Shown in pieces: positions 12,096-23,600 of a stretch of 64,000 nucleotides of DNA. The position numbers and the translations under genes were made by a program. The notes beneath the pieces were generated by a model, which did not search any database, was not told the DNA's origin, and saw only the letters and a program-made list of their open reading frames with translations. Source of the DNA: Periplaneta americana (Eukaryota; Arthropoda; Insecta; Blattodea; Blattidae); the NCBI RefSeq assembly GCF_040183065.1, contig NC_091120.1, positions 179,577,396 to 179,641,395 on the forward strand, in the 5' to 3' direction. Within the stretch, counting starts at the first letter, position 1; each line of letters starts with the position of its first letter.

Positions 12096-13402
12096 CAAAA
12101 GGTTGGATAAAAAGTAATGGCAACAGTTCGATAATTCTAACATGGCTTTATTCACAGGGGTACAACATTTATGTACCTTCCACAGTATAAAGAAGATACA
12201 GTGAGGTCAACTAGCCCATTTCGTGGGAACAAACTCTGAGTGCGCATGTCACGAAACCGGGTGTATTGTCTGGAACCTCCACCAGATGGTTCTCCATCTA
12301 CGACAGGCTGGCATAATTTAATATTAACTGAAAAGATTTATTACTCATCTTTTTAACAATTTGAAAGACATGAGGCAAAGGAATGGCAACATAATCATAA
12401 TAATAATAATTACTTCCGTATGTAAACATCATGAAAATATTTACTAATTGACGCTAATTTTAAAGTCACTGGTAGATGCTTATGTTGGTAACGTAATATT
12501 CAATCATTAGCTACATAGATCATGACATTCGTTTCGATGAAGTTACGTCAACAATGGCTATAATAAAATTTTGTTGACTAGCTAATAACATTATATGGAA
12601 AGAAATGCAATGGATATGAAGAAACAGAATAAAACGGTAAGCACTTCGCTAATAGTAGTCTATGTTTTAATAATCATAAACACTGCAATTTTATATGTAT
12701 TTTGAAAAGAAAAAGTGAATTTTCATTAGACCTACATAATAAGACACAAATATCACTACAGAACAAAGGGATAATTACAACAGTTAATACAAAATTTCAT
12801 CTGAAAGTTTAGCATGTCTGAACAGCTGATCGCTAAAATCAGCTGTTAGCGCTGCCAATACTAGCGACATGGTTGGATTCATTGAGAACTACACCTCTCT
12901 AAGTTTGATTTTAGTACCAACAACATCAAAGGTGCCGACAAGAGTTGTCTCTACTGTATCTTCTTTATACTGTATACCTTCAATATAGTCGCCCCCCCCC
13001 CCTCATTTATCACCTTTTGCCAAATGTTTGGAAGGCGTCATACACCATCAGCGTGTCCATGTTTGTTGATGTTCAGTATTGACTGCTCTATAACACAGAT
13101 AAGTTCATCTCTGGTATTGCACCGAGTCCCTCGCAGTGGTTCTTTCATTTTGGCGAAGAGATCTTGTGCCACATCAATTTTGATGCAGGAACGTTGCTCT
13201 AGTTTTGTAAACATGGTCTTAGGGCACTCGCATTATCCCTATGAAATTCAATGTTTTACACACTGCAGTAGATTGACAGAGTACTGTCGCGCAGGCTGCA
13301 CTAACTCATCTAACAGTCCTTGTTCAGGTCCGCACAGCTGGCAGCTATCGAACGCATCGTCATGTGACAGCAGTGTTGCCATAACTTTTTATCCAACCCT
13401 TG
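12096..13402 (-). mobile_element. mariner element, decayed, TA target duplication
   Basis: TIRs: GGTTGGATAAAAAGTAATGG from 12101 matches the reverse complement of 13376-13397 (two differences). TA lies just outside both ends (12094-12095 and 13403-13404). The minus strand over 13024-13215 keeps mariner transposase pieces: KLEQRSCIKIDVAQ near the beginning of the protein, and HADGV-stop-RLPNIWQKVINEG at its end. The catalytic centre is missing, so it is an internally deleted relic. Confidence 0.85.
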
Positions 13403-13969
13403 TATACAGTCGCTACTGGGAAGAAAATATTTCATTTCATTACTTTAACAATTGACCTGTAACTTTAGATCACTGTTGCCTGTGAAGTCAGAATTCATAA
13501 AAATGAATTTTATTCCTCATAAGACTGCGAGAGTTAGTATTAATTCTCAGTTGAGTTGCAACTTACAATCATGAAACAAGTTCATAACCTGTGTTTTCTT
13601 TGTCCTAATTTTAAGTGTGGTAAAAGTACAGTATCTTATAAAGTGAAACATACCTCGAAATACTATGTAAATCACAAATAATATGATACTGTTATTTAAA
13701 TGTACAGACACAACAAACCCGCCGAATTTGAGAAAAATTAATCAAAAACTTTAAAAGTTTCAAAACTCGATCCCAGTGTCCCTTAAGTAATAACTTTGGG
13801 TCCAAAGCCGTTCTACTGAACTGCAGTAGCGGCTGGTGTTCAAAATAATGAGTGTGCTACAATCTCTATATCGGCCTACTGTAGAGGCCTACACTTATGT
13901 ATTTATCTTAATTTGGAGTCTCGTCTAGTGATGAAATATGAAGTCCATACGACGTTCTTTCGTACTGCA

Positions 13970-14215
13970 GAACTTGTCATTTGGTGTTAAACCCCTCCAT
14001 CTTGGACATCATACACTTTTCTATTGACAGTATTGCAAGAGCAGTGAGACGATCCTGGGACATAGTGTTCCTTAAAAACGTTTTTATGCGCTTCAAGGAA
14101 GAAAAACATCTTTCTGGCTCAGCAGTGGTCACTGGTGTTGTAACCAAAATATTTAACAACTTCGATACTTCACAGAATGGATCCTGTAAATTGTTGGATA
14201 CTATGTATTGTCACA
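13970..14215 (-). pseudogene. hAT transposase dimerisation-domain fragment
   Basis: The minus-strand frame contains LLNILVTTPVTTAEPERCFS, SLKRIKTFLRNTMSQDRLT and ALAILSIEKCMM. This is the classic hAT C-terminal (dimerisation) signature. Nothing upstream of it is coding, so it is a fragment. 13403-13969 shows no feature. Confidence 0.85.
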
Positions 14216-14788
14216 ATTGAACAGCCATCTATATTTCGGAAGTCAGGTCTTCCGTATAGAAATCCAACTTGTATCTGGAACACTCTTTTGTTCAGTATAG
14301 TATAGCTGTTGACAGCAACTTTAACTGGTAGATGGCAGCAGCAGTCGGACACTTGAATTACCAACTACATTGTACATAGTTCCGAATTCTTCCACAAACA
14401 AGCATTCTTTCGTTACGCTTTACTTTTGCAGTCTCCAAGCTGTGTTGTGCTGAAGCTCACTACAGCACTTTCCCGCGTAAAAATAGCCAATCAGAGCAGT
14501 GATTTCAGCTTCGCACATGCGCATAACTGTCTACATTTTTCATGTGGAGCTTTGAGTAGCACAACGAACCCCCTGAGGCACCAAAGAAGGCAGGAAGACT
14601 AAACACTTTATAACACGTCATGAACATAACCACGAGAAATTGTCAAATGACAGATCAAATACTATGGTGGTATTACAAATACATTATTTGAGCCAAAATT
14701 ATCATTGTGCTGTAGCACATAAGGACGGGCCGCCCCTGCTGAACTGAAACATCGTACTATCCAACCAAGTGGTTATGTCGCATCTCGC

Positions 14789-14940
14789 TACAGGGATAGC
14801 TCTGTCAGCTAAGGCACTTGCCTGCTGATCCAGAGTTGCACTCGGGCATGGGTTCGATCCCCTGGATAGGTTTTTTTCGAGGTTTTCCCCAACTGTAACG
14901 CGAATGTCGGGTAATCTATGACAAATCGGCCTCATATTGC
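14789..14940 (+). mobile_element. tRNA-derived SINE
   Basis: GGATAGCTCTGTCAGCTAAG (box A-like) and GGGTTCGATCCCCTGG (box B-like) are about 45 bases apart, followed by a T run and a body ending AATGTCGGGTAATC. The anticodon stem does not close well, so this is a SINE head and not a functional tRNA gene. Confidence 0.65.
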
Positions 14941-14951
14941 TATCATCAATA

Positions 14952-15182
14952 CCTTCTTCTTCTTCTTCTTCTTCTTCTTCTTCCCTTCAAGTATTAGGCC
15001 AAATGGCCTGTTACGATCTCACAGTTGAATTTCAATCCAGCACTTCTTTGGACGACCAAGAGATCTCTTCCCGTTTGGACGATAGTGGTGCATGACTTCT
15101 GAGATTCTATCTCTATGCATGCGATGCAGATGATTTATCCAGTTGTTCTGATAATGTTTTACGTGATTAATTACATCGACGC
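14952..15182 (-). mobile_element. RTE-like LINE 3' end with (GAA)n tail
   Basis: The plus strand begins with (TTC)10, then AAGTATTAGGCCAAATGGCC and TGGACGACCAAGAGATCTC. This is the complement of the 3' end of the LINE at 35671-37316, including its GAA-repeat tail. It is heavily 5'-truncated. Confidence 0.8.
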
Positions 15183-15536
15183 TAAATAATCTTACAGTTT
15201 ATACAAAACTAGAAAGATATTGACAGTTCAGCAGCTTGAAGCTTTCACCATGGTAACCACTCAAACCAGCCAACAAGAGTCCATGAGGACTATTTTACAG
15301 CGAGCACATGGTAGCCAGATGATTTGTTCAGAAGAGTTTGATCTTCATTACTGTGTCATAGAAAGTATTGGTGTTCTGTCGTGGCTACTGTTTTCGTAAT
15401 TATTCCAGTGGCATGTGTATTTATATTACCGACTACATAAAAAAAAAAAAAAATGCAAATTTCACTACGAGATACAGAATATTCCTCGGCAATCTTTCTT
15501 CTCTGCACACTATCATAAAGAATTTAGGTTTTAAAT

Positions 15537-16741
15537 TAGTGCTGTTCGATCAAAATATTTAATCGATTAACTATTTTAATTTAATCGATTAATCCATAGA
15601 TTAATCGAGTTTTGATAGATTTGAAAAAATGTTTTAATATTGTAATACACAATTATTGTTAAACTTGTGTTCGGTGATTGACATAAGTATTAAATGTTGT
15701 ATATCTGTATATACTGCATCGTTATATTACAAAACAACTATTTCAATTATTTACTAACATATTTATTATGAGGCTTATAATTTATTGTGTCAATTTCTCC
15801 GGGAATTTTTTAGACAAACATAAATAACAAAAAGTATGAAGACTCACCTAGTTAACAGTGCTTCATCCATGATTTTAAACATGTGAGTGCATTCACATGC
15901 CCCGAATTAAGTGCCGCTCTATGTTTAGTAACAATATTTCCTGCATTACTAAACACGAAAAAAAACTTTTTTTTTGTCACACACTTCTCCATGATCGTTC
16001 AATTTAAATCCAAACATTCCACCGAGTTTACCTCTCAAATTCTCATATGATATAATGGAGTTTACACTTTTCACAGACCACAAAAAACTGATTTTTTTTT
16101 TTCTTTATCAAACTAAACACACAATCTTCATATACAAATTCAGTACAGAAACTGCAACTGCAAAAGTCCCTATTGTAATCGAATTACCAGATTTTAGAAA
16201 GAGAACAAGATAGTTACGCTCACTTGCACACAGTGTAGACATGGTTATTTTATAAGGGATGAGGGGGACGAATCCCAGAAAATTATGTAATTGATATGCT
16301 AGGAAGATGAGCTGACAACAAAGTGGAAGTTTTCTTGGAAAACCATAAAACTTAATAAGGGTTTCGCATGTGTTTTAATTTTCAATAGAGGTAGGCTAGG
16401 TCACTGTCCTCATATCTCCATCTCTTTCTGAAGTGTTTGTGCAAAGATTTTCCCTATGCTACCTGCTTTGCAGTTAGAAAATAACATTACTATTGTGCTT
16501 TTAAGTAAGCAATTTCCGAGAGAGGAATATTGTTGTAATTTTTAGTATGAGTTTATATTAACAAAATAATAATTAATGTCAACTACAACCTATTAATTTT
16601 AATCAACTCAACTGAAAATTCTAGTTTGAGACCGTAACAAGCCACTCGGCCTAATACTTGTTAGGAAGATGATGATGATTTTTGATCGATTAATCTTACA
16701 ACAGAAACTGATCGATTAATCAACTAAATCCCATAACACTA
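15537..16741 (-). mobile_element. hAT element, 1.2 kb, 8-bp target duplication
   Basis: TTTTAAAT flanks both ends exactly (15529-15536, 16742-16749). Termini are TAGTGCTGTTCGAT and, complemented, TAGTGTTATGGGAT, followed by AATCGATTAAT-rich subterminal repeats. The minus strand near 15860-15965 reads FSNAGNIVTKHRAALNSGHV, a hAT transposase C-terminal motif. Most of the ORF is gone. A LINE 3' scrap (16630-16680, GGCCTAATACTTG then GAT repeats) sits inside. Confidence 0.85.
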
Positions 16742-16962
16742 TTTTAAATATAAAAAAAAAAAAAATCAATGGTCGCAAAATGTTAATGCAGAGAACTGAC
16801 AATATCTTCATCGTTTCTCATCATTCCTCATGGTTCAATAAAACAAACTTATACTTAAGTATACGTCGGAAAGTCAATATATTACCTGCATGAATTTTTA
16901 AAATACTGTCCATATTTTAAGTAACGTAACTTCATTTAGAGATATCACTGCGAAGGGATTAA

Positions 16963-16968
16963 TTTATT
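16963..16968 (-). other. candidate ash2 polyadenylation signal
   Basis: AATAAA on the minus strand about 580 nt past the ash2 stop. It is the first canonical hexamer I see after the stop. The 16742-17545 stretch has no ORF or recognised repeat and is the probable 3' UTR. Low certainty without transcript data. Confidence 0.3.
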
Positions 16969-17545
16969 ATCCATCTTGTAGGATTGTCAGAAATAGGATC
17001 ACTATTATCTTATGCTCTATTAAAGTCTTCAGGATAAAATTAAATAAATCTAACTGATTATGCATCATTATTACTTACTCTAATATTTGAAATGTCTGAC
17101 TCATATAAACCACTACGTTTGTAATTCAATCCACAATTTCTTTACGAACGCTACTACAATTAAAATTAGCTCAGTAACTCATGATTGTCACAAAATATTC
17201 TTCTAAATAAAAACATAACTTTTTCTCTACTGATGAACATTTACATACTGCCAGAAGCTCTATATCCATTTTGCAAGATAAGAAATTTCTTAATACGAAA
17301 ATTTTTTACTCATGACCAACTACTAGGTATATAAACACATATTTATCCACACCACAACTCCAATTACGCTACAGAGGGAAGGAGAGCACAATACAGCTCT
17401 TTACCATTAGGTGAACTGGAGAGAGAAGTTAGTCGGAAGCTGCAAAACCACTACTCCCCATCCACTCTAATTCATCCCATCAGACGCATTATATACATAC
17501 CACAAGTAGAAAGAGATGGCAACTTAGTAACTTTTAAACCGAGTG

Positions 17546-17650
17546 CTACATGCAGTACGTATCGAGACGCAGTTTGCCTTCATTTTCTGTCAGGTACAGT
17601 AAGTCAGCCATCGTTTGTTCGCAGATTGCTTCCTCAGCCTTCTCATACAT
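17546..17650 (-). CDS. ash2: ash2 coding exon 11 (Dpy-30-binding helix, stop)
   Basis: 105 nt from acceptor TTTGTTTCAG|ATG to a TAG stop at 17546-17548. Residues 568-601 include the amphipathic [20 protein letters not shown], equivalent to the Sdc1/Dpy-30 interaction helix at the Ash2 C-terminus, followed by KLRLDTYCM. It lies 6.1 kb from exon 10, across a heavily invaded intron. Confidence 0.94.
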   Translation of the reverse strand: MYEKAEEAICEQTMADLLYLTENEGKLRLDTYCM

Positions 17651-20600
17651 CTGAAACAAAATAGAAATATTTCAATATTTAACGTACACAGAACAAGGAA
17701 CCAGTCTATTCTGCTTGGTGATAACAAGATACAGTAAAACCGCGTTTTAACATTCCTGTTTTTTAAGGAATTACAAATTACCATACAAATAATGTAACAA
17801 ATTCCCCCCTGCTTTTAAGGAAACCCGGTTGAAGAAAAATCCCGCTTTTAAGGAATAATTTTGAAAATAGGAAGTATCCCAGAGGAATGGAAAGAATCAA
17901 TTGTTATCCCATTGTTTAAGAAAGGAAATAAAGGAGACTGCAACAACTACAGGGGAATCCGTGCGTTTTTTTTAAAGCGCTTCATGGCTTTGCTGCAGCA
18001 AAATGAGGGTCGAAGAAAAACGTAAGTAGGTCAACTGACTGCAAAATGGTGGACAATTAATATTGGCTTCTATTTCTGCAGTAATAAATTTAACCCTAAA
18101 AGAACCGAACATGTCAAATAATTTCGACTTCCATGATAATGACATGGAATTATTATTACTAGACGATTTTGACAATAATAAACGTTGCAAAAGACCAAAA
18201 CACACATTCCGCCATGATGGATCGTGCAGCAAACTCGTAAAGCGGAGTTCTGATTTGCTGCACGCTTGCTACAGCGACGGTGAAGCAAATGTTTTTTTTT
18301 TAACAATAATTTATTTATTTATTTATTTATTTATTTCAAATATACAGAATAAAGAAATATAATTACAAAACAAACAAAGAGAAATACAAATAAAATAATA
18401 CAAGCAATATAAAAAGAAGATACAGTAGTATTAACAAAATTTGAGACCGAATGAGCAGCGCTCGTGCTCGGTCGCAGTTCAGATATAATATTAAAATAAA
18501 AATAATAATATAAATAAGTAAGTAAAATAAAATAGGAACTAAAATATAATTACAGCGGCAATGGAATTATATAATATAATATTAACACTATAGAAGAATA
18601 ATATCGCACGTGAAAAGTAGGACTAATATATATTTCAAAATTATAGAATACAAATATAATATAGGTTGATTAATTCATACACATAGGCTATAAATTTATT
18701 TAATCAAATTGAAGATATTAACACGTTTCTAATTTTCTTGTTATATGTTAGTGGGTTACATGTTAGAAGTTCTGGGTGTAATTTAGTTAAAGTATTGTAC
18801 AACTGAGGGCCAAAATTTATGCTATACTTTAGACCAGCAGATGTGAGACATTTAGGTTCTACTAATGTTGAATTAATATTTCGTCTTGTGTCATAATTGT
18901 ATGTCTGTAATACAAACTTATTACGATTTTTATGATAAAATTTTAACAGCGTATACTTATAAATTTGTTCAATATTAAATACATTAAATTCAGAATAAAT
19001 TAATTTAGTTGGATAATCGAAACGTTTCTTCAAACAAATTTTAATTATTCGTTTTTGTAGTAAATTTAACGGACTAAGATTAATTTTTGTAATGTAATAA
19101 AAGAACGGTCTTGCTGCAGCGCTTTACGTCTTGCTTTAAAAAAAAACGCAAGGAATCAGTTTGCTGAACTCATGCTACAAGATATATGCAAAAATTTTGA
19201 GAAATAGAATTAATAATATAATGGAAACATTTCTCTTGGAACAATAACATGGGTTCAGAAAAGGCAGGTCTTGTTGTGACTGTATTTTTACAATAATGCA
19301 ACTGCGTGAGAAAAGAAAGCAATATAATTAGCCAATATTTATAGCATTTATACATTATGTTAAAGCCTTGATAAAGTAAAAAGAAATATAATATGGGATA
19401 TAATGAACCTACGAGGCTTTCCAAGTCACATAATAAGAGCAATTCAAAGCCTGTACGCTGGAACAATGAAAAAATAAAAAATGGAAACAGACAGTCAATT
19501 ACCAATATAGAGATAAATCAAGGTGTAAGACAAGGATGCCCTTTAGCACCCGCTCTGTTTAACCTTTATATTGACGATGTCATAAGGAAATGGCAATATA
19601 TTTTATCAGAAAAGTTTAGAGTTGATAACAGAAAACTACATACGCTCCTCTTTGTAGATGATCAGGCAGTGATAGCAACTGACGAGGACAGCTTACAGAG
19701 AGCCATTTTTCATTTAGAAAGAGTTGCTGCTGAATATAACCTACAGATATCGCCAAGTAAAACTAAAGTAATGGCGTTCCATGGGAAGAATACAGTAAGA
19801 GCCAAAATAGTAGTGAATAATCTTTTAATAGAACAGGTAACTGATTTTAACTATTTTGGGTCTTCCTAGGAAATGATAGGACAAAGGATATTAACAGAAA
19901 ATTAAACATGTTCCAACATATTCGTGGCACAATTAAGAGAACACTAGGAAGGAAAACCAGAAGAGAAACTCTACTCAAGTTCTATAACGTTTTAGCTTTA
20001 CCTGTATTGATGTATGGCTCGGAATGCTGGACCCTTAATAAAAGCATGTTAAGAAGAGTGGAAGCAGCAGAAATGAGATTTCTTCGATATGTGGCAGGAT
20101 ATACTCTTTTAGACAAGAACAGGAATGAAGATATCCGCAAAGAACTACAAATAGTCAGCATACTAACAAAAACAGAAGAATATAGAAATAAATGGTTTGA
20201 ACACGTCAGCAGAATGAATGAAGAAAGGCTGCCCCGTATGATCCTAAATTTAAAGCCTCAAGGTCACAGTAGTCGAGGACAACCAACCAAAAGATGGAGT
20301 GATCAACTATACTTTGGAGCTGGAACAGATCAGTAATGATCTAATCCATGAAGGAGATGATGATGATGATTTTGAAGTGAATTTTGTGATAATGAAGACA
20401 AAAATATCGATTCGACTTTCAATAATCAATAGGTAGTACTGGCATATTCGATAGTGCGTCTCAATCAATAGCAATACAGCACCAAGTGGCAGCATTATTC
20501 TTTATCGTTTTTTATGGTCTTGCCCTGCATTGTTTGTTTTGCACTTGCGAGTTGTGTGGATTCTGTTTCCAAGTTTTTTTTTTTTTTGTTAGTTTATGCT

Positions 20601-23600
20601 GTTTATGCATCACTATAATGATGACTAAACTGAAGAAATTAACTGTTAGACAGAAAATGAAAATAAGGGACGTTGTGGCTAATTTTCAAATAACACTATC
20701 ACACACAAAAGGCAGGGTTGCCAACTACCTCATTATGGGGAATAATGAAGGAAAAAGAAGAAATCTTCAGTGTCGAGTTTCATTGTGATTCAGGTTCAAC
20801 CAAACGGAAAAACATTTGTGCCTGACCATTTGAAAAGTTAGAAAATGTTACAATGAAATTCATTATAAATAATAACTGAAGGGTTCAGAACCATAGTGGG
20901 CCAAGCGCCATATATTAAAAATGTAGAAAACAGGGGTTAAAATTAAGTTATTACCATAATTCAATGGAAAAATACAGCAAGTAATATAAAGCATGCACAT
21001 TAAAACTAAATGATATGTCAATCTTCATTAAAGTATGGCATTCATTTAACTTTAACTCTTGCTTTCTCTGTTTTTAATAAATGGCGCTTGGCCCACTATA
21101 GCTCTGAACCCTTCAATTGTAGGCCTAATTAAATGATTATAATGTCTGGTGTGTATATAAAGAAAAATCCCTATTTAAGGAAAAAAAAAAAAAAGTAATG
21201 CCTTGGGAATTCGTTAAAAAGAAGTTCTACTGTATAGTCAAATCATACTTTCACAATTTTCAGGGAACCAGAAAAAAATTTGTGTAAATTGAGAAATATA
21301 AAAAAATGTTCATTGTTGATTTATTTTAGTGAAAATCTACAACAAAGCATCATCTCTGAGCACCACAAATTCCAATTGCACTTGCTGAAATTTAAACCTG
21401 GATTACCAGCAATGAAAGCCAATGCTTTGGCCATTCAGTTAACAGTGCACCCTTGTGTTATGTACTTCTGAATGTATTTTGGGACTCTACAATGTCAGAA
21501 GCAGTGAAAAACATAAAAAGGCAGGCCCATTAAGATCTCTACGAAAGCTAAAACAAATAAATAATAAATATTGCATAAATAATTTCAATGCAGGGTCAGA
21601 TGTATGAAGTGATATGTTCTGTGTGAGAATATTTTGAAAATAAACCGAGAAAACAATTGCCCATTAACACACATTAATAAAGCAGTGGGAAGAAAAACAG
21701 ATGCTTTTAATATTGGAAGAATCTCAATTACTACTGAAATTAGAAAATAAAGATACTAGAAAGAGGAGGAGGCTGACACAATCAGAGTGGAAGTTCAAGA
21801 AAACAGAGAAAAACAGAAAAACCAATAAGGAACCTCAAGATTCAATGCATTTACACATACACGTCACCATACCATTTCAAATTGCAAGTCTATAATAGGA
21901 AAGGTAATAGAGAATTGATATTTATGCAACAGCTGCAAGAACATTTCTGTGTTGATTTCCATATTTTACCAAGTCCTGTCTTGCCATAATTCCCTATCAT
22001 GAATTCTTTCCCAGCTATAACCCTTCTCCTTTAATTTCGTTTTCACCTGGTCCAGCCAACTGGTTCTAGGTTTTCCTAAGGTTTTTGTGCCTTTCACTGT
22101 CATTTCCTGTCATTGCTCTTCTGGGCATACTTCCTCCATTTATTCTGTTCAGAGGTCCGAACTATTTTAACCTAATTTTCTCTAGTAATTCCTTTAATTT
22201 TTTAACTCCTAACATGTGTTTAAAACTTTGTTTCTGACTTTGTCTCTTTTTTTTTTTCTTTTTTATACTTCTTAAAAACTCTATTTCTCCCACCTGAATT
22301 CTACTTATGTCTTTTTTAACCATGATCCAGGTCTCAGCTCCATATGTGACAACAGGTTGTAATAACAATTATAAAACATAATTTTGATTCCCTTTGATAC
22401 ATCCCAATTCCACAAAATATTTTTTACTGTACTGTAAAATTTAGCACCTATTCCAAGACTCTTAAGAGCTCTACACATGCAAAGACTTAACTGAAGGTAA
22501 ATGTGCAAAACCCTAAATCCACAGGCAAATCTTCTCGTGTATGGGCAAACAGTATTAAGACTTTTGGCCTTGAGATAAGTCTCCAGAATTCTGCAACTGC
22601 TTGAAATTTTCCAAATGTAGTGCTCCCCAAATGAAGCAGTAGAAAAACTACACAAAGAATTTTTTTCACGACTACAAGACAGGTTGTCTTGTCCAGAATG
22701 TTGAAATATGTACCCCATTATGTACTGACAATATTTGAGTTTAAAATTGTATAAATATTTTTATAATTTCGTTTTAGTTTATATTGAAATATTAATTTCT
22801 TTTCAAGAAATTTCATTAAACGACATCTGACAACGAGTTAATTTTACGTAAAAATATCTGTAGATTACAATGTACAAATGTTGGTATCTGTATTGAATTC
22901 ATAGAACTACGTGTTCATGTATTGTGCTTTATGATTTGGCAATAGTACTTTGAATTGCCAAGTACACAGTAATTTTAATCAAAGCAAAGATACACAACAA
23001 CTCTCATAACATGAATTTTACAAAAACTCGAACCTCCACCTATGACAACACAGAATACATTCATTCATTCATAGTTCTCTGTCCAAGGGCAGGTCTTTCA
23101 CTGCACACCCAGCATCCTCCAATCTTTCCTATTTTCTGCCTTCCTCTTAGTCTCCACATATGATTCATGTATCTTAATGTCATCTATCAACTGATATCTT
23201 CTTCTGCCCCAAACTTTTCCCCCCTTCACCAATCCTTCCAGTGCATCTTTCAGTAGGCAGTTTCTTCTCAGCCAGTGACCCAACCAATTCCTTTTTCTCT
23301 TCCTGATCAGCTTCAGCATCATTCTTTCTTCATCTACTCTTTCCAATACAGCTAATTTCTTATTCTGTCTGTCCATTTCACACGCTCCATTCTTCTCCAC
23401 ACCCACATTTCAAATGCTCCTAGTCGCTTTTCTTCACTTCGTCGTAATGACTATGTTTCTGCTCCATACAATGCCATACTCCACACAAAGCATTTCACTA
23501 GTCTCTTCCTTACTTCCAGAGTCCATAGAAGATACTCCTTTTTCTGTTAAAAGCTTCCTTTGCCTTTGCTATCCTCCTTTTGACTTCTTGGCAGCAGCTC

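Larger units (their letters stand above)
17866..20368 (+). mobile_element. RTE-like LINE in ash2 intron, split by another insertion
   Basis: [20 protein letters not shown] and NYRGI are read up to 17959, and the same ORF resumes at 19158 with [18 protein letters not shown]. Later parts read [38 protein letters not shown] and [20 protein letters not shown] (19393-20336). FVDD replaces the usual FADD. Stops and frameshifts are present. The 3' tail is (GAT)n, and ATTTTGAA occurs at both sides (17858-17865, 20369-20376). Confidence 0.85.
17732..21232 (+). mobile_element. pogo/Tigger-like element, host of a nested stack
   Basis: CAGTAAAACCGCGTTTTAAC at the left and CAGTAGAACTTCTTTTTAAC at the complemented right end resemble pogo-type TIRs, with TA outside both (17730-17731, 21233-21234). 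The fragment at 20486-20788 includes [20 protein letters not shown], a Psq/CENP-B-like N-terminal helix-turn-helix as in pogo transposases. The RTE LINE at 17866-20368 and a MITE at 20878-21115 are inserted in it. Confidence 0.65.

Noticed and set aside
18306..18342. Simple-repeat array as a CRISPR-like structure
   Set aside because: It is a tetranucleotide LINE tail with no spacers. No direct-repeat/spacer array exists in this window.
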